Shown here: piece after piece, positions 1 to 7,757 of the stretch
Layout: every line of letters begins with the position of its first letter
Numbering within the stretch: position 1 is the first letter of the stretch
Position numbers and translations under genes: made by a program
NCBI GenBank assembly: GCA_051008735.1
Contig: JBPCXH010000216.1
Span: 1 to 17,720, forward strand
Length of the DNA: 17,720 nt
Direction: 5' to 3'
From: J054 sp051008735
GTDB lineage: Bacteria > Pseudomonadota > Gammaproteobacteria > Steroidobacterales > GCA-2729495
The notes under the pieces: generated by a model
What the model was told of the DNA's origin: nothing
Databases searched by the model: none
Seen by the model: the letters and a program-made list of their open reading frames with translations, nothing else

Positions 1-724
1 GCGTGTCCAAAAGTTGCTCAACGCGGGCCATGCCCGCCGCGATGCTCTGCTCAATCTGGGCATGGATACCCGCGCTGGTCGGATGTCGCCCGGCCGCATA
101 GTTGACCACCACCGCACAAACGGCGTAATCAAGCTCCAGCTCCCGAGCCAGGCTGGCCTCGGGCATGGCTGTCATCCCCACGACGGCGCAGCAGTCGCGC
201 TCCAGCCGATCAATTTCCGCGGCTGTTTCCAGGCGAGGTCCCTGGGTGGCTCCATAACACCCCGTCAACAAGCCGGTGACGGCGCCCTGCTCGGCTGCCT
301 GGATCAGCTCCGTTCTGAAGGGGCCGTCAAACGGCCGCGTGAACTCCAGATGCCGAACCGGCCGCGCGGAGCCCGTCTCAAAAGTGTGCTCCCGGCCCCA
401 GGTGTAGTCGATTAACTGGTCAGGCAATAACAGCTCACCCGGCGCCGCCGCCGGGTGAATCCCCCCCACGGCGTTGACCCCCAGCACGGCATCGGGCGCC
501 AGTTCGTGAACTGCCCAGATATTGGCTCGATAATTAACCCGGTGCGGCGCAATGGCCGCCTCCATGCCGTGCCTGGCCAGGAAATAAAGTTCGTGTTCGC
601 CCTGCCGCCAGTGCATAAAAGGTGCCGACGGGGAGCCGAAGGGGGTCTGCACGCCATCGTCGGTCCGGCTGCCCGCCGGCACCAGGCTCAGCGCGCCGGT
701 GCCGCCAATAATGACCAGCCGCAT
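1..724 (-). CDS. S-methyl-5'-thioinosine phosphorylase (MTIP), 3' end cut by window edge
   Basis: This is a purine nucleoside/MTA phosphorylase family enzyme that should cleave methylthioinosine with phosphate, giving hypoxanthine and methylthioribose-1-phosphate in the cytoplasm. 241 residues are visible with no stop; Pseudomonas MTIP is about 245, so only a few residues are missing. Family motifs seen are IGGTG (residues 6-10), ARHG (50-53), VNYRAN (63-68), GVNAVGGI (82-89), QGPRLET (161-167), GMTAMPEA (183-190) and NYAAG (208-212). The Asn at 208 is what 6-oxopurine enzymes carry; adenosine-type MTAP has Asp there, so I infer inosine specificity. The ATG is preceded by GAGGAG nine bases upstream and lies three bases after the hpt stop, so the genes are probably co-transcribed. 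One oddity is that RHG is followed by Met-Glu-Ala where relatives usually have a His at the third place. Adenosine-type MTAP is the main alternative. Confidence 0.88.
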   Translation of the reverse strand, partial: MRLVIIGGTGALSLVPAGSRTDDGVQTPFGSPSAPFMHWRQGEHELYFLARHGMEAAIAPHRVNYRANIWAVHELAPDAVLGVNAVGGIHPAAAPGELLLPDQLIDYTWGREHTFETGSARPVRHLEFTRPFDGPFRTELIQAAEQGAVTGLLTGCYGATQGPRLETAAEIDRLERDCCAVVGMTAMPEASLARELELDYAVCAVVVNYAAGRHPTSAGIHAQIEQSIAAGMARVEQLLDT

Positions 725-727
725 GGT

Positions 728-1264
728 TCAGGACTCCTCGGGCAGGGCATAGATTGCGGGCAAATGCCGCCAGCGATGCGCTAGGTCCATGCCACAGCCA
801 AAGACGTATCGATCCGGTACCTCAAGGCCCACAATATCGGGCCGGCGACCCACCGTGGCTCGAGGGTGGCGCTTGCAGGTCAGGACGGCGGTCACCACCC
901 GTGCGGCGCCCTGCTCCAGACACGCCTGCTCCACAAATTGGAGCGTCAGGCCTTCATCAAAAATGTCGTCCACCACCAGCACGGTACGGCCGCTTAACTC
1001 GGCGCGCGGCCGCTGCAGCCATTGAGGCTCGCCACCGTGCTGTTGACCCTGGTAGCGGGTGACATGACAGTAGTCGAGCAGGAAGTCACCGGTCAGCCGG
1101 CCGGCAATGCGTGCCGCTGGAATCATGCCGCCCAGCATGACGGCCAGGAGAACACAGTCCTGAGTGTCGATCTCAGCCTGCACAGCCCTCGTCATATCAT
1201 CGATTGCCGCGTCGACGACGGCGGCTGAAAACAGCTCCTCAGCGCCTGGAGGCCAATCAGCCAT
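728..1264 (-). CDS. hpt: hypoxanthine-guanine phosphoribosyltransferase
   Basis: The protein (178 aa) transfers phosphoribose from PRPP to hypoxanthine or guanine in cytoplasmic purine salvage. The type I PRTase PRPP-binding motif is intact at residues 95-107 (VLVVDDIFDEGLT), and the C-terminal DRYVFGCGMD segment matches the Hpt purine-binding region. Length is close to the usual 175-185 aa. I chose the ATG at 1264, which overlaps the nagZ stop by eight bases (ATGGCTGA); a longer reading frame starting at 1363 would run about 100 bases into nagZ and add residues that relatives lack. No strong ribosome binding site is visible, so translation is probably coupled to nagZ. The next gene downstream is a thioinosine phosphorylase that releases hypoxanthine, which fits a shared salvage role. 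Confidence 0.9.
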   Translation of the reverse strand: MADWPPGAEELFSAAVVDAAIDDMTRAVQAEIDTQDCVLLAVMLGGMIPAARIAGRLTGDFLLDYCHVTRYQGQQHGGEPQWLQRPRAELSGRTVLVVDDIFDEGLTLQFVEQACLEQGAARVVTAVLTCKRHPRATVGRRPDIVGLEVPDRYVFGCGMDLAHRWRHLPAIYALPEES

Positions 1265-2303
1265 CAAGGGACAAAGTTGGCCGGGCCAAGGCTTCGGACA
1301 GGCTGGCCACGCTGTCACGCCAAGAGGGGGTGGCTTGTAATTGGCCGGCCGGCCACGGCACAACGCTTGGTCGCATGGCAGCCAGACGCGCGTGACTGGC
1401 CGGGCCCGTATCGTCAGTCATCTCCGCGATGGTCTGTGCCGCTGCATCAGGATCATTGCAGATCAGCGCCATATCAGCGCCTGCTGCAAGAGTCTGCCGC
1501 GTGCGCTCCGGTACAGAGCCGGCTTCGGCCAGTGCGCCCATGGTGAGATCATCGGAAAAAATAGCCCCTCCGAAGCGCAAGTTCTCGCGCAGTTCGGTTT
1601 GCAACCAGAAGGGAGACAGGCTGGCAATGCGCCGGTCGATGGCCGGGTAGCGCACATGCGCCACCATCAAGCCAGGAATTCCGTGCTCGATAAGGCGCTG
1701 AAAAGGCGCAATGTCGTCAGACACGTCAGCGTACTCGCGCTGATCCTCCGGCAGCTCCAGGTGTGAATCGGCCAGCACGCCGCCGTGGCCGGGGAAATGC
1801 TTGCCCACTGCGGCCATACCCGCATCACGCATGCCATGAATCCAGGCATCTGCCAAATCCACCACAATCTCGATTTTCCGATGAAAAGCCCGGTCGCCGA
1901 TTACTTCGCTCAATCCACGATCCAGATCCAGCACCGGCGAGAAACTGATGTCCACGCCGGCATCCCGTAATTCCGCAGCCATCAACCAGCCGGCCTGTCG
2001 AGCGAGCCGGCGCCCCTGAACCGGGTCGGTGTCGTACTGGTGGCCAAACCAGCGCGCCGGCGGCAAGCTGCTAAAGCCTTCACGAAAACGCTGTACGCGT
2101 CCGCCTTCCTGATCCACGGCGATGAGCACCGGCGGTTTGCGCAAACTGCGAATTTCCCGGGTCAGTTCAGCCAGTTGGCCGGGATCCCGGTAATTTCGGG
2201 TAAAAAGAATGACGCCACCGACCAGAGGCGAACGCAGGCTGTCCCGTTCTTCGGGGAGCAGTGTCTCACCCACTACATCAATCATCAGCGGCCCGAGCGT
2301 CAC
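1257..2303 (-). CDS. nagZ: beta-N-acetylglucosaminidase NagZ (glycoside hydrolase family 3)
   Basis: NagZ removes GlcNAc from GlcNAc-1,6-anhydroMurNAc muropeptides in the cytoplasm during peptidoglycan recycling. The 348-aa protein shows the GH3 motifs DQEGGRVQRF (64-73), GKHFPGHG (167-174) followed by DSH (179-181) on the mobile His loop, and FSDDLTMGA (249-257), where Asp251 should be the nucleophile. Length is slightly above the usual 330-340 aa, with a little-conserved C-terminal tail. No signal peptide is present, as expected. The start is GTG at 2303 with AGGA and AGAGG just upstream; an in-frame ATG follows at codon 7 (2285), but the GTG is better spaced. It follows a YkuD-domain gene by 15 bases and overlaps hpt by eight. 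NagZ products can act as AmpR ligands in some relatives, but no ampC or ampR is in this window. Confidence 0.95.
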   Translation of the reverse strand: MTLGPLMIDVVGETLLPEERDSLRSPLVGGVILFTRNYRDPGQLAELTREIRSLRKPPVLIAVDQEGGRVQRFREGFSSLPPARWFGHQYDTDPVQGRRLARQAGWLMAAELRDAGVDISFSPVLDLDRGLSEVIGDRAFHRKIEIVVDLADAWIHGMRDAGMAAVGKHFPGHGGVLADSHLELPEDQREYADVSDDIAPFQRLIEHGIPGLMVAHVRYPAIDRRIASLSPFWLQTELRENLRFGGAIFSDDLTMGALAEAGSVPERTRQTLAAGADMALICNDPDAAAQTIAEMTDDTGPASHARLAAMRPSVVPWPAGQLQATPSWRDSVASLSEALARPTLSLDG

Positions 2304-2318
2304 GATCCTGTTGCCTCT

Positions 2319-2810
2319 TTAACTAACTATGTCGACTAAGGTACCGATACCGACCTGGTCAAACAATTCCAGAACATCAGTATTGCGCATGCGGATGCAG
2401 CCGTGGGACTGCGGCACACCCATCACTTCCTGATCGGGCGTACCGTGAATGTAAATAAAGCGCTGCATGGAGTCGACGTTGCCCAAGCGATTTCGGCCAG
2501 GCTCGCAACCGCAGAGCCACAGCACCCGGGTCAGAATCCAGTCCCGGGTCGGAAATTGACGGAGCAGCTCACTGGTGCAGACTTCACCCGTCGGCCGACG
2601 CCCGACCAAAACCGCACCAGGCGCTAGCCCGCTACCAATAAGTGCCCGAATGCGATGCCGGCCTCGCGGCGTGCACTGGCTATCCATTTTTTCGCCCGGT
2701 CCATAGCGTGAAGTCGACACCAGATAGCGCGCCTGGCAAACATCACCGGCATAGAGCCGCAACTCCTGACGGGCGAGGTTGACCACAATATGCTGTTCAC
2801 CTGCCGTCAT
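2319..2810 (-). CDS. YkuD-domain protein without signal peptide; possible cytoplasmic L,D-carboxypeptidase
   Basis: The 163-aa protein is almost only a YkuD (L,D-transpeptidase) domain. The catalytic signature is clear: His122-Gly123 in YIHGTPD, then SHGCIRM at 135-141, with Cys138 as the nucleophile. There is no signal peptide, lipobox or membrane segment; the chain begins with charged and polar residues and goes straight into the first strand. Exported transpeptidases of this family act on periplasmic peptidoglycan, so a signal-less form beside nagZ is suggestive. Known comparison: the signal-less YkuD protein ElsL/LdtK of Acinetobacter has been linked to cytoplasmic L,D-carboxypeptidase activity in peptidoglycan recycling. 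I infer the same job here, trimming D-Ala from tetrapeptides, but the sequence does not prove it. Only one plausible start codon exists (ATG 2810), six bases after the rlmD stop. Confidence 0.83.
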   Translation of the reverse strand: MTAGEQHIVVNLARQELRLYAGDVCQARYLVSTSRYGPGEKMDSQCTPRGRHRIRALIGSGLAPGAVLVGRRPTGEVCTSELLRQFPTRDWILTRVLWLCGCEPGRNRLGNVDSMQRFIYIHGTPDQEVMGVPQSHGCIRMRNTDVLELFDQVGIGTLVDIVS

Positions 2811-2816
2811 ATTGAG

Positions 2817-4136
2817 TCAGGCCCGGGTGAACAGCGCCATGGCTTCTACATGCGCTGTCTGGGGAAACATATCAATTACGCCAGCGGCGCTTAACCGATA
2901 GCCTAATTCTGAACACAAGCGCTGTGCATCGCGAGCCAGGGTTCCCGGATGGCACGACACATACAGGATACGTTCCGGCTTTAGCGCTGCAACGGCATCC
3001 AGCACGGCAGCTGCGCCTGCCCGGGGTGGATCCAGCAAAACGCTATCGAACTGTTGTTCGCCCAGCACCGCAAGTGGCTCCGATTTGGCCAGATCAGCGG
3101 CTGCAAAACTCGCCGTTTTTATGCCGTTTCGGGCTGCGTTAGCTGTGGCTCGATCGACCATTGCTGTACTGCCCTCCAAGCCAACGACGGTGGCCCCGGC
3201 TTGAGCCAGGGCCAGGGAAAAATTACCCAGGCCACAAAACAGATCCAGCAAGCGCATATCCGGCGTCGGCTCCAGCAGTTCGATAGCACGAGCCACCATT
3301 TGCTGATTCACCGCCTGGTTTACCTGCACGAAGTCCGTGGGTTGAAACTCCAGCTCCAGACCTTCTGGACCGGGGCCGTAATGAAGGGCCTCCGGAGCAG
3401 GACTGCCGGGCAATGAAGCTACCGTATCCGGACCACCTGTTTGCAGGTAGCAGAAAAAGCCGGTGTCAGCGGCAAACTGCCGCAGCAAATCCAGATCATT
3501 CTCCGTGGGCTCGTCCAGCACACGAAACACCAATGCCACGCCGTTGTCGCCGATCGCAACTTCTACCTGAGGGATCCGGGCCTGCAGACTCAGCTGCTGA
3601 ATCAGTTCAGCCAATGCCGGCAGCCGCTGCCCAATTGCCGGATCAAGGGTTTCGCAGGCGGGCGTGTCGGTGACATAGGGTGCATGGCGCTCCCTGAACC
3701 CCACCAGAACCCGCCCCTTCTTGGCAACGTACTTCACTCCCAGGCGTGCCTTGCGCCGGTAACCCCACTGCGGGCCAGTGATGGGCGCCAGAACCCGGTC
3801 AGGCTCAAGCCCGCCAATGCGCTGCAGATTGTCGAACAGGACAGATTCTTTCAACCGAAGCTGGGCCGTAGCTTCCACGTGCTGCAAAGCACAGCCACCG
3901 CAGACGCCGAAAACAGAGCAGCGCGCGGCCACACGTTCGGGTGACGGCTCCAGTACCTCGACAAGCTCGGCTTCGTCGTAATTACGCTTGCGCTTGCGGA
4001 CCCGGTAGCTAACTGTCTCGCCGCCAATCGCACCATCCAGAAAAATCGTCTTACCTGTGCCGGTAATCACACCGCGACCATCCGCCGTGGTATCAGCAAC
4101 CTGGCCGGTCAAAGCATCCTGTGTCGTGGCTGCCAC
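2817..4136 (-). CDS. rlmD: 23S rRNA (uracil-1939-C5)-methyltransferase RlmD
   Basis: RlmD uses SAM to methylate U1939 of 23S rRNA and carries a [4Fe-4S] cluster. With the start used here (GTG 4136, 439 aa), an N-terminal TRAM-like domain comes first. The cluster cysteines follow in the CSVFGVCGGC stretch (Cys73, 79, 82) with Cys161 in TPACETL. The SAM loop DLFCGLGNF is near 298-306, DPPRAG near 369-374, and the catalytic Cys395 is in YVSCHPGTLARD. The reading frame stays open to a GTG/ATG pair at 4196/4193, which would overlap the exonuclease gene by about 55 bases; I prefer GTG 4136, four bases after that gene's TAG, because homologous sequence begins just after it. Neither start has a good ribosome binding site, so the N-terminus is uncertain. 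Family assignment over RlmC or TrmA rests on overall similarity to E. coli RlmD. Confidence 0.92.
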   Translation of the reverse strand: MAATTQDALTGQVADTTADGRGVITGTGKTIFLDGAIGGETVSYRVRKRKRNYDEAELVEVLEPSPERVAARCSVFGVCGGCALQHVEATAQLRLKESVLFDNLQRIGGLEPDRVLAPITGPQWGYRRKARLGVKYVAKKGRVLVGFRERHAPYVTDTPACETLDPAIGQRLPALAELIQQLSLQARIPQVEVAIGDNGVALVFRVLDEPTENDLDLLRQFAADTGFFCYLQTGGPDTVASLPGSPAPEALHYGPGPEGLELEFQPTDFVQVNQAVNQQMVARAIELLEPTPDMRLLDLFCGLGNFSLALAQAGATVVGLEGSTAMVDRATANAARNGIKTASFAAADLAKSEPLAVLGEQQFDSVLLDPPRAGAAAVLDAVAALKPERILYVSCHPGTLARDAQRLCSELGYRLSAAGVIDMFPQTAHVEAMALFTRA

Positions 4137-4140
4137 CGCC

Positions 4141-4923
4141 CTAGTCCGAAGCAGCTTGCCAGGCAGCAAGAAACTCAGTGAAGTGGCTGGCATCACTGGC
4201 CGCGAGCAGATCTTTAACCCGCGCTAACTCTGCCTGCAATTGAGCGTCATCCAACTGGCCACGCATATGCTCGAAGCGGAGGTAAACCAGGTAAGTATTC
4301 AGCACGTCCGTTTCGCAGTACTCCCGAATTTGGTCAATGCCGCCTTCAAGATAGACCGACCAGACCTGGTCACCCTGCAAACCCAGCTTGCCCGGATACC
4401 CCAGCATGACAGCGATTTCATCCAGCTTGGCGCGCGCCCGGGGCTGAAAACCCGACAACACATCCATTAAATCAATATGGCGCCAATGAAAACGACTTAA
4501 GTAATTATTAAAGCGGAATTCGCGATCGTTATCGCCCATATCCCAGTACTGAGGCGCCGCCACCCCATTCTTCAACGCCCGGTAGTGCAGCACAGGCAGG
4601 TCGAAGCCACCGCCGTTCCAGGAAACCAGCACGGGCACATAACGCTCCAGCCCTTCGTAGAAACGTCGAATCAGCTCGGCCTCATCACTATCGGCGCTCC
4701 CCAGACTCCAGACTTTCAGCTGATCACCACTACGCATGGCAGCAGAAATCGCGACCACGCGATGCTGATGCAGGGGCAGAAACTCCGTATCCGCCTGCTG
4801 CAGACGACTAAAGGCCATCGCCTTGGCCACGGCCTCGTCTGACAGCTCGTCATCAATATGGAGCAGGCGCCGCCCAAGCGCCGTATCCGGAACCGTTTCA
4901 ATATCAAAGATCAGACAATTCAT
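4141..4923 (-). CDS. predicted 3'-5' exonuclease, PolB-like (DnaQ fold)
   Basis: This 260-aa protein belongs to the stand-alone 3'-5' exonucleases related to the proofreading domain of DNA polymerase B. The metal-binding triad of the DEDD superfamily is visible: Asp7 and Glu9 in FDIET (Exo I), Asp108 in NGGGFDLP (Exo II), and YCETD at 202-206 with Asp206 (Exo III, Y-x3-D type). No polymerase domain is attached. The true substrate and cellular role are not known for this family; DNA repair or nucleic-acid turnover would be reasonable guesses. The ATG at 4923 is three bases after the acpS stop, with AAGG and AGGA upstream. The stop lies four bases before the rlmD GTG, so the gene sits inside a tight acpS-to-rlmD string. 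Confidence 0.88.
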   Translation of the reverse strand: MNCLIFDIETVPDTALGRRLLHIDDELSDEAVAKAMAFSRLQQADTEFLPLHQHRVVAISAAMRSGDQLKVWSLGSADSDEAELIRRFYEGLERYVPVLVSWNGGGFDLPVLHYRALKNGVAAPQYWDMGDNDREFRFNNYLSRFHWRHIDLMDVLSGFQPRARAKLDEIAVMLGYPGKLGLQGDQVWSVYLEGGIDQIREYCETDVLNTYLVYLRFEHMRGQLDDAQLQAELARVKDLLAASDASHFTEFLAAWQAASD

Positions 4924-4926
4924 GCC

Positions 4927-5316
4927 TTAATCCTGCTCTGTTTTTAACAAGACGGCGACGGCCACGACGAGTCCGGCTTCATCTGTCAGGCTAAGATGGC
5001 CAGGACCGATACCCAGGGCATTGCATTTGGCTTGCCCCCGCGCAGAAAAAATAATCTCAGGCCGACCAAAACGGTCCGGCATAACCCCCGCATCCCGAAT
5101 CCACATGCCATTGGCAAAGCCGGTGCCCATGGCTTTTACAACAGCTTCCTTTGCGGCGAAGCGCATCGCGAGAAAGCGTTCCGGGCTCTTTTGCTCAGAA
5201 AATAACGCCAACTCTTCGGGCATCAATAAGCGCTGAACAAAACGCTGACCGAACCGCGCGTAGACCTTGTGCACACGCTCGGCGCGAAGAATGTCAATAC
5301 CGATGCCAAAAATCAC
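4927..5316 (-). CDS. acpS: holo-[acyl-carrier-protein] synthase AcpS
   Basis: AcpS transfers 4'-phosphopantetheine from CoA to the serine of apo-ACP, which is needed for fatty acid synthesis. The 129-aa length is normal. The N-terminal GIGIDI (4-9) supplies Asp8, and RFAAKEA (52-58) supplies Glu57; both are metal ligands in the family. GTGF and HLSLTDE near the C-terminus also match. The start is GTG at 5316: its first base is the last base of the pdxJ TAG stop (TAGTG), a one-base overlap that suggests translational coupling. There is no strong Shine-Dalgarno. The pdxJ-acpS pairing is conserved across gammaproteobacteria, which supports the call. Confidence 0.95.
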   Translation of the reverse strand: MIFGIGIDILRAERVHKVYARFGQRFVQRLLMPEELALFSEQKSPERFLAMRFAAKEAVVKAMGTGFANGMWIRDAGVMPDRFGRPEIIFSARGQAKCNALGIGPGHLSLTDEAGLVVAVAVLLKTEQD

Positions 5317-6059
5317 TACGCACGTGCCGCCAGCATCAGCCGCTTCATATCCGCCACGGCCCGGTCCATGCCATCGATAACAGCCCGGGCAATAATGGCA
5401 TGACCGATGTTCAGCTCAATGAGCTGTGCAATAGCCGCTACGGCCTGAACATTGTGGTAATGAAGGCCATGACCCGCGTGGACCGTCAGGCCGATGCGAT
5501 CAGCATGACGTGCAGCCTGCACAACCCGCTCGAGCTCTCGAGCCTGTTCAGCACTATCAGTCGCATCGGCGTAACCGCCGGTGTGCAACTCAACAACCGG
5601 GGCACCCGCTTCCGCGGCTGCATCCAGCTGCGCAGGATCCGGATCGACAAATAAAGACGCGCGAATACCGTGCCTGGCCAGTTCAGCACAGGCTGTTTTC
5701 ACCTGGGGCAGCGCGCCGACCACATCAAGTCCGCCTTCTGTGGTCAGTTCCTCGCGCTTTTCCGGGACCAGGCAACAATCAGCCGGCCGATACTGATCAG
5801 CAATTCCCAGCATCTCATCGGTAACGGCCATCTCCAGATTGATACGCGTCTGTAGCATATCTGTCATGACCCGCAGATCCCGCTCCTGGATATGGCGCCG
5901 ATCCTCGCGCAGGTGGATAGTTATCGAGTCCGCGCCGCAGCGCTCCGCCAGGCAGGCTGCCTCAACGGGATCCGGGTAACGGGTGCCACGAGCCTGCCGC
6001 AGCGTGGCGATGTGATCGACATTGACGCCGAGCAGAATCCTTTGGCCTTGAGTTGTCAC
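5316..6059 (-). CDS. pdxJ: pyridoxine 5'-phosphate synthase PdxJ
   Basis: PdxJ condenses 1-deoxyxylulose-5-phosphate with 3-amino-2-oxopropyl phosphate to make pyridoxine 5'-phosphate, the last ring-forming step of the DXP-dependent vitamin B6 pathway. The 247-aa chain is typical in length. Motifs recognised are VNVDHIATLRQARGT near the N-terminus, ITIHLREDRRHI, PEKREELTTEGGLDV, VELHTGGYA, HAGHGLHYHNV and ELNIGHAIIARAV near the C-terminus. The GTG at 6059 is the only possible start nearby, because an in-frame TAG lies three codons upstream, and its ribosome binding site is poor. It begins after an 85-base gap from recO, the second longest spacing in the lepA-acpS block, so a promoter there is possible but none is convincing. 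Confidence 0.97.
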   Translation of the reverse strand: MTTQGQRILLGVNVDHIATLRQARGTRYPDPVEAACLAERCGADSITIHLREDRRHIQERDLRVMTDMLQTRINLEMAVTDEMLGIADQYRPADCCLVPEKREELTTEGGLDVVGALPQVKTACAELARHGIRASLFVDPDPAQLDAAAEAGAPVVELHTGGYADATDSAEQARELERVVQAARHADRIGLTVHAGHGLHYHNVQAVAAIAQLIELNIGHAIIARAVIDGMDRAVADMKRLMLAARA

Positions 6060-6144
6060 CGTCGACTATTCCGGAGCGCGCGAACCCTGCGCGGGGGCGG
6101 ATGTTCTCACTTTCCCGCCTGCTGCCGCAATGCGGGGGCCCGGC
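6060..6144 (-). other. 85-base recO-pdxJ spacer
   Basis: This GC-rich gap holds a small perfect inverted repeat, CCGCA-T-TGCGG, at 6125-6135 (minus strand), just after the recO stop. The loop would be a single base and no T-run follows, so it is not a good terminator. I see no clear -10/-35 pair and no open frame of note. It may be only a spacer. Confidence 0.4.
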
Positions 6145-6858
6145 CTAGCGACGCATCTGGGCCAGCACACGCCGGGTCTGCAGTTGCCGATCCCCCAGAT
6201 GATGATCCACCAGCTGACGCAAGACGCGTTTGGCTGCCCGCAGATCCTCCGGATCACGGAAATCCCCGGCCGCAATAGCCTGCAAACTGGCTCCGCTGAG
6301 CGCAAAACCCCGGTGGTCACCCGTGACAGCCACCGCCCCGCGCTCCGGCTGGTAGCTATAGAGCTGGGCGGCGTCCAGCGGTGCACCGTGCACGGCATCG
6401 CGCTGGGTGTCCAGGCCGTAGCCCGCCTCGGCCAGCAGGGCAACCTCGAAGCGCCGCAGGGGAACTTCAGCATTTTCCGCCTCGATCAGCCCCGTCAGCG
6501 CCGCTGTGTAGTGGGCGAAGAGATCTGGATGGGGGTCACCCCGAGTCGTGAAGGCCAGCAGCAGCTCATTCAGGTAATAACCGGACATTAGCCGTGTACC
6601 GGTAAAACTCGCTGGCGCTGCGGCCGGCTCGGCGCTCCGCAAGGTACACAGGGTGCCGCGGCCGCTCCAGGACAAGTACAGGGGCCGGAAAGGCTCAAGG
6701 ACGGCTCGCCAGCGCGCTTTGGGCCCGCGGGCACCGCGCGCCACCAGACCGAGGCGGCCCTCGTGTCGCGTCAGCACTTCCAGTAACTGACTGGTTTCCC
6801 GGTAAGGGCGCACATGCAGAACATAGGCGGCCTCCAGGTTGACGCGATCAGACTTCAA
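6145..6858 (-). CDS. recO: DNA repair protein RecO
   Basis: RecO helps load RecA onto SSB-coated DNA in the RecFOR pathway. The 237-aa chain starts with an OB-fold region (AAYVLHVRPYRETSQLLEVLT, ending near residue 30, then GLVARGARGPK) and continues into the helical C-terminal domain with YYLNELLL and RRFEVALLAEAGYGLD. No zinc-finger cysteines are present, as in E. coli RecO. The start is TTG at 6858, giving a TTGA overlap with the era TGA stop. A strong GAGGAG lies five bases upstream, and no in-frame ATG exists until residue 90, so the TTG is well supported. The era-recO-pdxJ order is conserved. Confidence 0.94.
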   Translation of the reverse strand: MKSDRVNLEAAYVLHVRPYRETSQLLEVLTRHEGRLGLVARGARGPKARWRAVLEPFRPLYLSWSGRGTLCTLRSAEPAAAPASFTGTRLMSGYYLNELLLAFTTRGDPHPDLFAHYTAALTGLIEAENAEVPLRRFEVALLAEAGYGLDTQRDAVHGAPLDAAQLYSYQPERGAVAVTGDHRGFALSGASLQAIAAGDFRDPEDLRAAKRVLRQLVDHHLGDRQLQTRRVLAQMRR

Positions 6859-7757
6859 TGCGGCTCCTCGTAACCCAGCTGTCGCAGGGCGGCGGCGCTG
6901 TCGCTCCAGTTTTCTTTCACCTTCACGCGCATTTCCAGGTGAACACGATGGCCAAAAATACGTTCAAGGTCTTCCCGGGCCGCGCTGCCCACTTTTTTCA
7001 GCACCTGCCCGCCCCGCCCTATCACCATGCCCTGGTGAGAAGAGCGGTCCGCCCAAATGACAACATCAGCCAGCAGCAAATCATCGCGCCGCTCCATCGC
7101 CTGTACCGCGACGGCCAACCCGTAGGGGACCTCCTGACGCAGAGCGAGCAGAAGTTTTTCGCGAATAACCTCGGCGATTCTGAATTCGGCACCCCGGTCG
7201 GTCTTGACGTCAACGGGAAACAGCGGCGGTCCCTCGGGAAGCCGGGCCCGAATCAAAGCCAGCAACTGGAGCAGGTTATCCCCGGTAAGAGCTGACACGG
7301 GTACGATTTCCATGTCTTGGCAACGGGCGGCGCATTGCTCGAGAAAAGGCAACACCGCATCGCGAGGCCGGATGCTATCCAGCTTGTTCACGACCAGCAA
7401 GGCAGGCACGCCGCTGTCTTTAAGACGCTCCAGCACAAAGTCATCACCGCGTCGCCAGCCCGTTCCTTCAACGACAAACAGGGCCATGTCAGCCCCGACC
7501 AGTGAGGCGCCGGCTGACTTGACCATCGTCCGGTTTATCAGCTTCTTGCCCGCTTCATGTATACCCGGCGTATCAACGAAGACCATCTGGCTGTCGTCAC
7601 TCGACAGGATGCCCAGGATACTGTGCCGGGTAGTCTGCGGCTTGGGCGAGACGATGCTGATTTTTTCGGCAACCAGCGCATTGACCAGCGTTGATTTGCC
7701 GACATTAGGACGACCTACAACGGCGATAAAGCCTGAACGATATGCGTCAGTCGTCAT
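6855..7757 (-). CDS. era: GTPase Era
   Basis: Era is an essential GTPase that binds the 3' end of 16S rRNA and assists 30S subunit maturation. The 300-aa protein has the G domain first: G1 GRPNVGKS (15-22), switch PQTTRH (40-45), G3 DTPG (62-65), G4 NKLD and G5 SAL. The C-terminal KH domain follows, with VIGRGGQVLKKVG as its GxxG loop and the closing RVKVKENW motif. Length equals the family norm. The ATG at 7757 lies inside the end of rnc (11-base overlap), with GGAG and AGGGG upstream. The KH loop reads GRGG rather than the common GKGG; E. coli has GNKG, so this is probably harmless. Confidence 0.97.
   Translation of the reverse strand: MTTDAYRSGFIAVVGRPNVGKSTLVNALVAEKISIVSPKPQTTRHSILGILSSDDSQMVFVDTPGIHEAGKKLINRTMVKSAGASLVGADMALFVVEGTGWRRGDDFVLERLKDSGVPALLVVNKLDSIRPRDAVLPFLEQCAARCQDMEIVPVSALTGDNLLQLLALIRARLPEGPPLFPVDVKTDRGAEFRIAEVIREKLLLALRQEVPYGLAVAVQAMERRDDLLLADVVIWADRSSHQGMVIGRGGQVLKKVGSAAREDLERIFGHRVHLEMRVKVKENWSDSAAALRQLGYEEPH

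Noticed and set aside
1340..1358. GGCCGGCCGGCC-rich stretch as a possible repeat element
   Set aside because: It lies inside the nagZ C-terminal coding region and has no second copy that I can see; simple GC-rich codon use explains it.
1265..1363. 33-codon extension of hpt
   Set aside because: It overlaps the nagZ 3' end by about 100 bases and lacks similarity to Hpt N-termini.
6125..6135. CCGCA-T-TGCGG palindrome after recO as a terminator or operator
   Set aside because: One-base loop, no T-run and no second copy; too short to support.
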